Below, piece by piece: positions 25,925 to 37,863 of a DNA stretch of 64,000 nt. Below the pieces are notes generated by a model. It saw only the letters and a program-made list of their open reading frames with translations. It did not search any database and was not told the DNA's origin. The position numbers and the translations under genes were made by a program. Positions within the stretch are counted from its first letter, which is position 1, and each line of letters begins with the position of its first letter. Source of the DNA: an uncultured Aquimonas sp. GTDB taxonomy: Bacteria; Pseudomonadota; Gammaproteobacteria; Xanthomonadales; Xanthomonadaceae. Location of the stretch: positions 1-64,000 of the forward strand of contig NZ_CALART010000098.1 in NCBI RefSeq assembly GCF_937888285.1, in the 5' to 3' direction.

Positions 25925-26200
25925 CTGTCACCGTCGCCCCCGCGAAGGCGGGGGCCCAGATGCCTGGCCCTGAACCCTGGATCCCCGCCTTCGCGGGGAT
26001 GACGAATCCGGGTTTCTTCTAGAACCGCTGGCTCGCAAGGCGGGGCCACGAAGCTTTCGCGGAAACACTGCTCTGCAGGCGCGAATGCCGTCGCCTCCGG
26101 GCAAGCCCGCTGCACCCGCAGCGCTGCAATCGCCAGCGGATTCGACGCTGTCGCACGTCCACTGGATCCCCGCCTGCGCGGGGATGACGAGCGGCAAGCC
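25925..26200. repeat. Three palindromic GTCATCCCCGCGAAGGCGGGG-type repeats between gspH and gspI
   Basis: Three copies of the repeat common in Xanthomonadales lie at about 25928-25958 (plus orientation, GTCGCCCCCGCGAAGGCGGG form), 25974-26003 (reverse orientation) and 26159-26190 (reverse, variant). The first two face each other. They fill much of the 334-bp gap in an otherwise closely packed operon and are non-coding. Confidence 0.8.
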
Positions 26201-26242
26201 TCCGCTCGGACGCCCGCGTCAGCATGCAGGGCAAAGACTGGC

Positions 26243-26707
26243 TCAGCGGCTGCCGGGTTCACGCAGGGTCACCTCGCCGGTCAACCAGTTGATGTCGATG
26301 CGCCAGACGGTGTCGCCGCGCGAGAGTTCGATATTGCCGCCGGTGGAAGAGCCATCGGGGTAGAAGCGGATGCCCGCCTCGCCCTGGCTCACCATCTCCT
26401 GGCGCGCGGTTTCGATGGCGAGGTCGAACTGCTCCGGCAGCCTTACCGGGGCACGGCTGGCCGCACGGTAGGACTTCTCGTCGACGTTGAGCATCAGCAC
26501 CTGCGGCTCGCGCTTCACGATGGCCTGGCCGCGGGTGTAGCGCAGGGCTGCGATCAGATCCCGACTCGCGCTGCGCATCTGCTGGCCGGTGAGGCTGTAG
26601 CCCATGGCGCTGCCGATCATGGCAGCAACCGCGCCCATGATCATGATGACCACCAGGATCTCGACGAGCGTGAAGCCACGCTCGGCGCTGGGCGTGCGAG
26701 GCCTCAC
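26243..26707 (-). CDS. gspH: Type II secretion minor pseudopilin GspH
   Basis: A 154-residue pseudopilin. The GTG at 26707 gives leader MRPRTPSAERG (cleavage after Gly11) before FTLVEILVVIMIMGAVAAMIG. The globular domain has SASRDLIAALRYTRGQAIVKRE and IRFYPDGSSTGGNIEL, the GspH/FimT signature. It starts 14 bp after gspG. The longer open frame upstream is a shadow of gspG. Confidence 0.92.
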   Translation of the reverse strand: MRPRTPSAERGFTLVEILVVIMIMGAVAAMIGSAMGYSLTGQQMRSASRDLIAALRYTRGQAIVKREPQVLMLNVDEKSYRAASRAPVRLPEQFDLAIETARQEMVSQGEAGIRFYPDGSSTGGNIELSRGDTVWRIDINWLTGEVTLREPGSR

Positions 26708-26721
26708 CGCTGCGCGAGCTC

Positions 26722-27174
26722 TCAGGGCTCGTAGGTGATGTCGGCGTTCACCGAGGTGCCGCCCGACTGACCGTCCTTGCCGAAGCTGGACAGCGCGAAG
26801 TCGGTGGCGCCCGAGCCGCTCGCGGAGTACTGGAAATCCCGGTTCCACGCGTCCTTCAGGTCCGTGGCCTTGGCATAGGGACCCAGCCAGCCGCGCACGC
26901 CGGAGGGCTGCTGGACGAGGTCGGTCAGGGTGCCGGGCAGGCTGCCCACATCGGTGCGGTACTGCTCGATCTTCTGCGCGACCACGTCCACCCGCGCCTG
27001 CGTCAGGCGCACGTCGGCGCGATCCTTGCCGCCGAAAATCTGCGTGCCGATGAGCGCCATGATGCCGCCGATGATCACGATCACGATCAGGATTTCGATC
27101 AGGCTGAAGCCCGTCTGGCGGTTCCGGGTGAGACGAAGCGCCGTATCGGTGGAGCGCGCGTTTGCAGCATTCAT
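26722..27174 (-). CDS. gspG: Type II secretion major pseudopilin GspG
   Basis: The main pseudopilus subunit, 150 residues. A long 22-residue leader ends in RQTG, then FSLIEILIVIVIIGGIMALIG. The C-terminal part YAKATDLKDAWNRDFQY and SFGKDGQSGG carries the GspG calcium-binding loop. It begins 5 bp after gspF. Confidence 0.95.
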   Translation of the reverse strand: MNAANARSTDTALRLTRNRQTGFSLIEILIVIVIIGGIMALIGTQIFGGKDRADVRLTQARVDVVAQKIEQYRTDVGSLPGTLTDLVQQPSGVRGWLGPYAKATDLKDAWNRDFQYSASGSGATDFALSSFGKDGQSGGTSVNADITYEP

Positions 27175-27179
27175 GAGCG

Positions 27180-28394
27180 TTATCCCACAGTGTTGGTGAG
27201 TTCGAAGATCGGGACCAGGATCGCCATCATGATGACAGCGACGGTCAGCGCCATCAGCACGGTGATGACCGGGACCAGCGCAGACAGCAGCCGGTCGATG
27301 GTGTTCCGCACTTCGACGTCGAAAGTGTCGGCGACCTTGCCGAGCATGGTGTCCATCGCCCCGGATTCCTCGCCGACGCTGATCATCTGCACGGCCAGAC
27401 GCGGGAACAGCTTGCTGCGCGCCAGCGCGATCGCCAGCCCGCCACCGGTCTTCACCTCTTCCGCGGCCTGGCCAACGGCCTCCGACAGCGCGCTGTTGGT
27501 CAGCACGTTGCGGGCGATCGCCAGCGAGGTCAGCAGGGGCACGCCGTTGTGCACCAGCGTCGCGAGCGTGCGCGCGAGCCTGGCGGTGTCGAGCTTGGCC
27601 AGCAGCTGGCCAATCAGGCCGCGCCCGAGGATCCAGGTGTCGAACTTCAGGCGTCGCGCTGGATCCGCGAGCGACTTCATGGTCCCCCAGACCGCGGCTG
27701 CAACGCCGGCCAGCAGCAGCCACCACCAGCCCTGCACGAACAGGCCAAGACTCATGATTACCGAGGTCAGCCAAGGGATCTCGGCGCCCATGTCCTCGAA
27801 CAGCGGCAGGAACTGCGGCACCACGTAGCCGACCAGCAGGCCGATCGCGCCCAGCACCAGCACCACCAGGATGGTCGGGTAGATCATCGCGTTGATCACG
27901 CTTTCCTTGAGCGCCTTGCTGCGCTCGAGGTAGTCGGCCAAACGCTTGAGCGTGTCATCCAGCGCGCCGCCGATCTCGCCGGCCCGCACCATGTTGACGT
28001 ACAGCCGCGAGAACACCCCACTCTGCGCTTCCAGCGCCTGAGACAGCGGCGTGCCGCCGCGCACCGCCTCGCGGATGCGGTCGATCACCCGCCGCGCCTG
28101 CTCGGACTCCGGCAGATCCAGCAGGATCTGCAGCGCGCGGTCCAGCGGCTGGCCGGCGCCGAGCAGGGTCGAGAGCTGCTGGGTGAACTGCAGCACCTGG
28201 TTCGGCCCCATCGGCGAACGCTGGAACAGCGCGCCGAGCCCTGCGCCCTGCGCCTGATCCGCAGGCAGCGCCTTCAGCGGAATATTGCCGGCGTCCTGCA
28301 GCTTGGCGATCACCTCCTCGGCATTGGCGGCCTCCATCAGGCCGTCCAGCGCCTCGCCGGCGGGGCTCAGGGCTTTGTAGCGGAATTGGGGCAT
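27180..28394 (-). CDS. gspF: Type II secretion inner-membrane protein GspF
   Basis: The polytopic platform protein of 404 residues. It starts MPQFRYKALSPAGEALDGLM and contains two T2SF domains, each with the hydrophobic/amphipathic pattern (FTQQLSTLLGAGQPLDRAL and ARTLATLVHNGVPLLTSLAI) and GEIGGALDDTL / GEESGAMDTMLG motifs. Three membrane helices are visible. It is separated from gspE by a 176-bp repeat-bearing spacer. Confidence 0.95.
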   Translation of the reverse strand: MPQFRYKALSPAGEALDGLMEAANAEEVIAKLQDAGNIPLKALPADQAQGAGLGALFQRSPMGPNQVLQFTQQLSTLLGAGQPLDRALQILLDLPESEQARRVIDRIREAVRGGTPLSQALEAQSGVFSRLYVNMVRAGEIGGALDDTLKRLADYLERSKALKESVINAMIYPTILVVLVLGAIGLLVGYVVPQFLPLFEDMGAEIPWLTSVIMSLGLFVQGWWWLLLAGVAAAVWGTMKSLADPARRLKFDTWILGRGLIGQLLAKLDTARLARTLATLVHNGVPLLTSLAIARNVLTNSALSEAVGQAAEEVKTGGGLAIALARSKLFPRLAVQMISVGEESGAMDTMLGKVADTFDVEVRNTIDRLLSALVPVITVLMALTVAVIMMAILVPIFELTNTVG

Positions 28395-28402
28395 GGGTTA
28401 GG

Positions 28403-28564
28403 GCCGGGATTGGGGAATCGGGATTCGGGATTCGCAAAGGCGGTACGGCACGGCACCACGCAGCGGCAATCCCCAAACGCTGTCGACCAGCGACCCAGGC
28501 GCGAGCACGGCTCTCGCCGAGCGCGGCTCCGCCGAATTCCGAATCCCCAATCCCGAATCCCGGC
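28403..28564. repeat. Inverted pair of GGGATTCGGGATT-type repeats between gspE and gspF
   Basis: The left end reads GCCGGGATTGGGGAATCGGG and the right end its near reverse complement (AATCCCCAATCCCGAATCCC). The 162-bp unit splits an otherwise compact operon. A related inverted pair is at 55430-55572. Confidence 0.7.
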
Positions 28565-28570
28565 TCTCCA

Positions 28571-30364
28571 TCAGCCCTCCTGCGTCACCCGCAGGACCTC
28601 CTCGATCGTGGTCACGCCTTCGAGGGACTTGACCAGGCCGTCCTCGTACATGGTGCGCATGCCGCTGTCGCGCGCCGCCTGTTCCAACTCGCCCATGCCG
28701 GCGTGCTGCATCACCAGCCGGCGCAGCGGGTCGTTCATGACCAGGAATTCCATGATCGTGGTGCGGCCGTGGTAGCCGGTGCTGGAGCCAGGGCTGGCGA
28801 CCGGGCGATACAGCGTCACCGGGTCGGTGCTGGTGAATCGGCGCAGGCCGAACTCCTCGATCACTTCGGGCATCGCGGCATAGGCCTCGCGATGCTCGGG
28901 CACCAGGCGGCGGACCAGGCGCTGGGCGAGGATGCCGTTGACGGTGGAGGTCAGCAGGTAGTCCTCGACGCCCATGTCGAGCAGTCGGGTGATGCCACCA
29001 GCGGCGTTGTTGGTGTGCAGGGTCGACAGCACCAGATGGCCGGTCAGCGCCGACTGGATCGCGATCTTCGCGGTCTCCAGATCGCGCATTTCGCCGATCA
29101 TGATCACGTCCGGGTCCTGGCGGACGATCGAGCGCAGGGCGTGCGAGAAGTCGAGGCCGATCTGCGGCTTGGCCTGGATCTGGTTGATGCCTTCGATCTG
29201 GTACTCGACGGGGTCCTCGACCGTGATGATCTTGAGGTCCGGGCGGTTGAGCTTGGACAGCGCGGTGTAGAGCGTGGTGGTCTTGCCCGAACCGGTCGGG
29301 CCGGTGACCAGCAGGATGCCGTGCGGCAGCTCCAGCACCTTGGTGAACTTGTCGAGGAAGTTGTCGGTGAACCCGAGCCGGTGGAAGTCGAAGACGATCG
29401 ACTCGCGGTCGAGGATACGCATCACCACCGACTCGCCGTGCGCGGTCGGCACGGTCGAGACGCGCAGGTCCAGCTCCTTGCCCTGCACGCGCAGCATGAT
29501 GCGGCCGTCCTGGGGCAGGCGGCGCTCGGCGATGTTGAGCTTGGCCATGATCTTGATGCGCGAGATCACCGCCGCCGTGCTCGATGAAGGCGGCGATTCG
29601 ACCTCGTGCAGCACGCCGTCGATGCGGTAGCGCACCTTCAGGCGGCTCTCGAAGGGCTCGATGTGGATATCCGAGGCGCGCTGCTCGACCGCGCGCTGGA
29701 TGACCAGGTTCACCAGTCGGATCACCGGCGCCTCGGAGGCGAGGTCGCGTAGATGCTCGACGTCGTCCTCGCTGCGCACGTCACCTTCGGCGAGGTTCTC
29801 GACAATCGTGCCCATGGCCGAGCGGCCGGCGCCGTAGTAGCGCTCGATCAGGTCGTCGATCTCCGAGCGCAGCCCCACATGCAGCTTCACGTCCTTGCCG
29901 GTCGCGAGCTGCACGGCTTCCACCAGATAGTGGTCCTGCGGGTCTGCGGTCAGCAGGTCGATATGGGTGTCGCTTTCGCCGATCGGGCAGACGTGCTGCT
30001 GCTTCAGGAAGCGCAGCGACAGCTGCACGTTCTGCGGCGGCTGCTCGGGCACATCCTTGGTCGAGACCAGCGGCAGGCCCAGCACTTCCGCGCTGGCTTC
30101 GGCGACATCGCGCTCCGAGGCCAGGCCGATGCGGGTGATCAGCGCGATCAGCGAACCGCCGGACTCTTCCAGCAGTCGGCGGGCGCGCAGCAGGTCGGCT
30201 TCCTTGAGCCGACCGCGGGCCATGAGGGCCTCGCTGATGCGGTTCTCGAGCGCGACCAGGCCCTCTTCGGACGCGTCTTGGACGGACGTGGTGTCGGCCA
30301 GCACTGCGTTCAAACGGTATGCCTCGGTCAGCCAGGACGGTGGGGCCGGCAAGGATAACCCCAA
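28571..30364 (-). CDS. gspE: Type II secretion ATPase GspE (no zinc-binding cysteines)
   Basis: The cytoplasmic ATPase driving pseudopilus assembly, 597 residues. N1/N2 domains (ISEALMARGRLKEADLLRA) precede the motor with Walker A TGPTGSGKTTT (about 355), Asp box PVEYQIEGINQIQ, Walker B DPDVIMIGEMRD and His box TLHTNNA. The segment that usually carries two CxxC pairs (after QRLVRRL) here reads VPEHREAY and RPVASPGSSTGYHGRT with no cysteine. It is the first gene of the operon; the first 40 residues are weakly conserved, so the start is uncertain. Confidence 0.93.
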   Translation of the reverse strand: MGLSLPAPPSWLTEAYRLNAVLADTTSVQDASEEGLVALENRISEALMARGRLKEADLLRARRLLEESGGSLIALITRIGLASERDVAEASAEVLGLPLVSTKDVPEQPPQNVQLSLRFLKQQHVCPIGESDTHIDLLTADPQDHYLVEAVQLATGKDVKLHVGLRSEIDDLIERYYGAGRSAMGTIVENLAEGDVRSEDDVEHLRDLASEAPVIRLVNLVIQRAVEQRASDIHIEPFESRLKVRYRIDGVLHEVESPPSSSTAAVISRIKIMAKLNIAERRLPQDGRIMLRVQGKELDLRVSTVPTAHGESVVMRILDRESIVFDFHRLGFTDNFLDKFTKVLELPHGILLVTGPTGSGKTTTLYTALSKLNRPDLKIITVEDPVEYQIEGINQIQAKPQIGLDFSHALRSIVRQDPDVIMIGEMRDLETAKIAIQSALTGHLVLSTLHTNNAAGGITRLLDMGVEDYLLTSTVNGILAQRLVRRLVPEHREAYAAMPEVIEEFGLRRFTSTDPVTLYRPVASPGSSTGYHGRTTIMEFLVMNDPLRRLVMQHAGMGELEQAARDSGMRTMYEDGLVKSLEGVTTIEEVLRVTQEG

Positions 30365-30401
30365 GGCCGGCTGCAGGGCTGCCGCAGCGCGGAAGCCTGC
30401 C

Positions 30402-31012
30402 TCAGACTGCGGGCGGCTCCGGTGGTTCCCGGGTGAACTCGACGAGTTCCTGCAGGAAGGCGCTGTTCAGGCCGATCCAGATCACGATCGGCACCACCGG
30501 CGGCAGGATCAGGTAGCCGAACTGGTAGCCCATCGCCACCAGGTTCGGCGCGAGCCCCGCCTGCTGCAGGGCGGCTTCGCCGAGCGGGCCGGCCTGGAAC
30601 TGCAGCAGATAGAGGGCGTCGAAGATCGCGCCCCAGCTGACCACCAGCCACAGCACGGGGATGCCGATCGCGAACTGCTTGAGCTTTTCGCGCCCGGCGA
30701 TCGGCGCCGCCATCACCAGCCCGGCGAACAGCGGCAGGCACCAGGCGTAGATCATCGGGGTGGACGTCAGCACCAGCTGGCCGACACGGCCGCTGGCGTC
30801 GGCTTCGGTCAACAGCCGCGTGACCACCTCGAAGTTCTGGCCGTCCTGCTCGATCAGCTCCACGGTCTGCGGCAGCAGCTGCAGCAGCACCGCCTGGGCG
30901 ATCTTGGCCACCGGCAGCAGGATCGGCGAGATCAGCACCGCCCACAGGAAGAAGCAGGCCGGCAGCCACAGGGCCGAGGCGAGGATGAACTGGCGCAGCG
31001 GCGAGAGCTGCA

Positions 31013-31016
<4 letters not shown>
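30402..31016 (-). CDS. Integral membrane protein of unknown function
   Basis: A 204-residue protein with about four hydrophobic helices (FILASALWLPACFFLWAVLI, MIYAWCLPLFAGLVMAAP, FAIGIPVLWLVVSWGAIF, YLILPPVVPIVIWIGL). The pattern LPQTVELIEQDGQNFEVVTRL after the first helix resembles the exosortase-H-associated membrane protein family, but no exosortase is in the window and the match is from memory. It lies between purL and gspE on the same strand; its start overlaps the purL stop by 4 bp. Confidence 0.6.
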
Positions 31017-34885
<3,869 letters not shown>

Positions 34886-35199
34886 GCTGACCTTGTCACG
34901 CGCGCGCGGCGCGAGGAATGCGGGGCGCGAATTCTACCAGCTTGCTCACTGATGACCGGCCACGAGCGCCCAGACGCCAAACGAAGAACGGCGACCCCTA
35001 AAGACAACGCTGAAGAATTCAGCGTTGTCGCGCGCCATGGAGGGCGCGCCCGCGGATCGAGCGCGTAAGCACTTGATCCAGCGCAAGCGAGTCCGGACCT
35101 GCGCCGGACTCGCGATCACTGATCGAGACCAGGATGGACTTGATCAGTGTTGCCTTACATCGGAGCCGCCGTTCGATCCCACGCCCTGGGTGGCGCGAC
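34886..35199. other. Intergenic region holding repeat copy A
   Basis: The 314 bp between purL and dsbC contains no gene. Its right half is the repeat at 35003-35154. A start-proximal promoter for purL is likely in 34886-34980 but no clear element is seen. Confidence 0.5.
35003..35154 (-). repeat. Dispersed multi-hairpin repeat, copy A (inverted relative to copy B)
   Basis: Read on the minus strand it starts GGCAACACTGATCAAG, contains CGAGTCCGG...CCGGACTCG and a GGATCAAG...GCTCGATCC hairpin, then GCGGGCGCGCC, and ends in a perfect 12-bp stem GACAACGCTGAA/TTCAGCGTTGTC with a 3-base loop (35003-35029). Copy B at 37076-37260 is the same element in the opposite direction. Confidence 0.85.
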
Positions 35200-35937
35200 T
35201 TACTGCTTCGGCGCGGCCGCCATCGCCTCCAGGCGCTGCAGCAGCTGGTCCGGCGGCATGTAGCCGCCGAGCTGGGTGCCGTCCTCGGTGAACACCGCCG
35301 GGGTACCGGTCACGCCGATCTGCTGCGACAGCGTGTACTGGTCGGCGATCGGGTTCTCGCACTCCTTGCGGTCCAGCGGCTGCCCGGCCTTGGCGTCGGT
35401 CATGGCCTTCTGCTGGTTGGTCGAGCAGTACACCGAAACCGCTTTCTGGTAGCTCTCGGAATTGATGCCGGCGCGCGGAAAAAACAGGTACTCGATGGCG
35501 ATGCCGGCGCTGTTGTACTCGGTCATGTGCTCATGCATCTTGCGGCAGTAGCCACAGTCGATGTCGGTGAACACGGTGAGGGTGTACTTGGGGTTCGGCG
35601 GCGCAAACACGATGCGGCCGGTGGTGACCTGGGCCAGCGCCTCGCGACGGACCTTGGAACGGCTGGCTTCGGTGACATCGACCCGGTTGGGGATGTCGAA
35701 CAGCGAGCCCTGGATCAGGTAGCGGCCGTCGGCGGTCACATAGACCACGCGACCTTCGATGGTGACCTCGTAGAGGTTCGGCACCACCGACTCGGACACG
35801 CTGTCGATCTTGGCATTCGGCACCAGGGTTTCGATGGCACCGCGCACCGCGGACTCACCGGACTGCGCGAAGGCGGGCGTGGCGGTGGCCACGAAACTCA
35901 GGGCGGCGATCACGGCGCCGGCAAGGATGCGGGTCAT
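35200..35937 (-). CDS. dsbC: Periplasmic disulfide isomerase DsbC
   Basis: A 245-residue isomerase. Signal peptide MTRILAGAVIAALSFVA ends in AFA near residue 24. An N-terminal dimerisation domain (ETLVPNAKIDSVSESVVPNLYEV, YLIQGSLFDI) is followed by a thioredoxin fold with the active site FTDIDCGYCRKMHEHM (Cys128 and Cys131) and a cis-Pro in GVTGTPAVF. One extra cysteine pair region (CSTNQQKAM, CENPIADQY) is usual. It follows xerD, the order known from other gammaproteobacteria. Confidence 0.93.
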   Translation of the reverse strand: MTRILAGAVIAALSFVATATPAFAQSGESAVRGAIETLVPNAKIDSVSESVVPNLYEVTIEGRVVYVTADGRYLIQGSLFDIPNRVDVTEASRSKVRREALAQVTTGRIVFAPPNPKYTLTVFTDIDCGYCRKMHEHMTEYNSAGIAIEYLFFPRAGINSESYQKAVSVYCSTNQQKAMTDAKAGQPLDRKECENPIADQYTLSQQIGVTGTPAVFTEDGTQLGGYMPPDQLLQRLEAMAAAPKQ

Positions 35938-36077
35938 GCGGTTCCTCGAAGCTGGATGGGGCCGGCGGACTGCGGGCCTGTCGCGCTGCGACCGTGCCCC
36001 GGGCCGGAAAGTTCAGTGCCGCGCCAGACGCGGGCGGCGCGAGTGTACCCGAGCCGACCGCCCTGCCGGCGGCGCCC

Positions 36078-37061
36078 TCAGCCGCGCGGATGGTGCTGGC
36101 TGTGCAGGCGCTTCAGGCCTTCACGCGCGACAAAGGTGTAGATCTGCGTGGTCGACAGGCTGCTGTGGCCCAGCAGCATCTGCAGGGCGCGCAGATCGGC
36201 GCCGTGATTCAGCAGATGGGTGGCGAACGCGTGCCGCAGGGTGTGCGGGCTGACGCGCTCGCCCGGAATGCCGGCGCGCAGTGCCAACTGCTTCACGCCG
36301 TGCCAGAACATCTGCCGGCTCATGCCCTCGCCCAGCCGCGACAGGAACAGGGCCAGCGGCTGGCGGCCGCGCGCCAGCAGCGGGCGGGACTCGTCCAGAT
36401 AGCGCTGCAGCCAGTGCTGGGCCTCCTCGCCCATCGGCAGCAGGCGCTCCTTGCTGCCCTTGCCCATCACCCGCAGCACGCCCTGGCGCAGGTTGACCGC
36501 TGCCGCCGGCAGCTCGACCAGCTCGGACACGCGCAGGCCGGTGCCGTACATCAGCTCCAGCATCGCCCGGTCGCGCAGGCCCAGCGGCGTGTCGAGCTCG
36601 GGCGCACCCAGCAGGGCCTCGACCTCGGCCTCGGTCAGCGCCTTGGGCAGGGGCCGCCCCAGCTTGGGGCTCTCGATCAGGGCCAGCGGATCGCTGGCAA
36701 TGCGGTTCAGGCGCAGGGCCTGGGCGTAGAAGCGGCGCAGGCTGGATAGAAGTCGCGCGCCGCTGCGCGGGCTGTAGGCCTGGGCGCTGCGCCAAGCCAG
36801 ATAGGCGTAGACCTCGCTGCGCCCGACCTCGAACAGGCCGGGGCCGTGATCCACCAGCCAGCGGGCAAAGCCTTCAAGGTCGCGCCGGTAGCTGTCCTGG
36901 GTGTTGCGCGACAGCCCGTCCTCGGCCCAGGCGCGCTCGATGAAGGCCTCGATCAGGCGCTGGTCGGCCTCGCGAGCGGGCGGCAGGGCGAGCGTGCGCT
37001 CACGACGCTCGGCGGCCGAGGCGGGTTTGGGTCGGGGCGTGGGCGTCGACGACATGGGCAT
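36078..37061 (-). CDS. xerD: Site-specific tyrosine recombinase XerD
   Basis: A 327-residue recombinase that resolves chromosome dimers at dif with XerC. All catalytic residues are present: R177 (GTGLRVSEL), the beta-hairpin Lys (GKGSKER), H273 and R276 (SPHTLRHAFATHL), H299 (LLGHSSLSTTQIYT) and Y308. An N-terminal SAM-like core-binding domain starts near residue 34; the first 30 residues (TPTPRPKPASAAERRE) are an unusual Pro-rich extension. Two ATGs (37061, 37055) are possible. The open frame beyond 37061 runs through repeat copy B and is not coding. Confidence 0.93.
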   Translation of the reverse strand: MPMSSTPTPRPKPASAAERRERTLALPPAREADQRLIEAFIERAWAEDGLSRNTQDSYRRDLEGFARWLVDHGPGLFEVGRSEVYAYLAWRSAQAYSPRSGARLLSSLRRFYAQALRLNRIASDPLALIESPKLGRPLPKALTEAEVEALLGAPELDTPLGLRDRAMLELMYGTGLRVSELVELPAAAVNLRQGVLRVMGKGSKERLLPMGEEAQHWLQRYLDESRPLLARGRQPLALFLSRLGEGMSRQMFWHGVKQLALRAGIPGERVSPHTLRHAFATHLLNHGADLRALQMLLGHSSLSTTQIYTFVAREGLKRLHSQHHPRG

Positions 37062-37075
37062 GCGCGCAAGCTTAG

Positions 37076-37260
37076 GGCAACACTGATCAAGCCCCGCCTG
37101 GGCTTGATCAGTGGTCGCGAGTCCGGCACATGTCCGGACTCGCTCGGCCACTACGCGGCGACGCCTTCGCTTCGCTGGGTCACGCTGGATCAAGCACGTG
37201 CGTGCTCGATCCGCGGGCGCGCCTTCCTTGGCGCGCGGCAACGCTGGATTCTTCAGCGCT
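37076..37260 (+). repeat. Dispersed multi-hairpin repeat, copy B
   Basis: It begins GGCAACACTGATCAAG and shares with copy A the CGAGTCCGG hairpin, the GGATCAAG...GCTCGATCC hairpin, GCGGGCGCGCC, and the closing AACGCTGGATTCTTCAGCG stem. It has about 33 extra bases (CTACGCGGCGACGCCTTCGC region) in the middle. It lies between xerD and the divergent RDD gene. Confidence 0.85.
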
Positions 37261-37294
37261 TCCTTGGCGAGTCGGCCCGGTATCCTTGCTGCCC

Positions 37295-37744
37295 ATGAGC
37301 ACCGCCCCTGCCCGCCTCGAAGTCGAAGCCGCCACCCTGTGGCCGCGCCTGTTCGCCCTGGTCTACGACTTTTTCCCGGTGCTGGGCATCTGGTTCGCCG
37401 TGGCGGTGCTGAGCTACGCCGCAAACGGCGGCGAGCCGGTCACCCCCGGCAGCCTGGGCGCCTGGCTGGAGTTCGTCGCCCTGGTCGGCGCGACCTTTCT
37501 ATACGCGGGGCTGTCCTGGCGCTTCGGCGGGCAGACGCTGGGGATGCGCGCCTGGCGCCTGCGCGCCGTGGATGCCCAAGGCAACCCCCCAGGCTGGCCC
37601 GCCATCGCACTGCGCTTCGGCGTCGGCGCGGTATCCCTCGCTGCCGCGGGCTTCGGCTTCGCCTGGGTGCTGATCGACCGCGAACGCCGCAGCTGGCACG
37701 AGTTGGCCTCCGGCACCCTGACCGTGCGCCTGCCCAAGCGCTGA
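37295..37744 (+). CDS. RDD-family membrane protein
   Basis: A 149-residue inner-membrane protein of the RDD family. It has ATLWPRLFALVYDFFPVLGIWF (the RDD box with the Arg and Asp), a second helix LEFVALVGATFLYAG, the GGQTLGMRAWRLR motif, and the DRERRSWHELASGT motif before the end. Family members are poorly understood; some act in ion exchange. The ATG at 37295 is preferred because earlier in-frame codons lie in repeat copy B. Confidence 0.85.
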   Translation: MSTAPARLEVEAATLWPRLFALVYDFFPVLGIWFAVAVLSYAANGGEPVTPGSLGAWLEFVALVGATFLYAGLSWRFGGQTLGMRAWRLRAVDAQGNPPGWPAIALRFGVGAVSLAAAGFGFAWVLIDRERRSWHELASGTLTVRLPKR

Positions 37745-37791
37745 ACCCGGCTGTCAGGCTTTTCCTGACTGCAGAGCGTGCCCGCGTTGAC

Positions 37792-37818
37792 TTAACGCGA
37801 GCCGCAACGCGCCTACAC
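37792..37818 (+). promoter_or_regulatory. Weak candidate sigma-28 (FliA) promoter for the flagellin-like small gene
   Basis: TTAA, 15 bases, then GCCTACAC, compared with the FliA consensus TAAA-N15-GCCGATAA (3/4 and 5/8 matches). It lies 46 bp upstream of the ATG at 37864. Tentative. Confidence 0.25.
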
Positions 37819-37863
37819 TCGGCGGACTCAAGCCACCCGCGGCAATGACGCCGCAGGATCGCC

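Noticed and set aside
35003..37260. Composite transposon carrying xerD and dsbC
   Set aside because: xerD-dsbC is a conserved core pair in gammaproteobacteria, there is no transposase in the repeats, and the copies are too small to be IS elements. Kept only as a repeat observation.
37788..37820. Sigma-70 promoter TTGACT...TACACT before the flagellin-like gene
   Set aside because: The spacing is 21 bases, too long for a normal -35/-10 pair.
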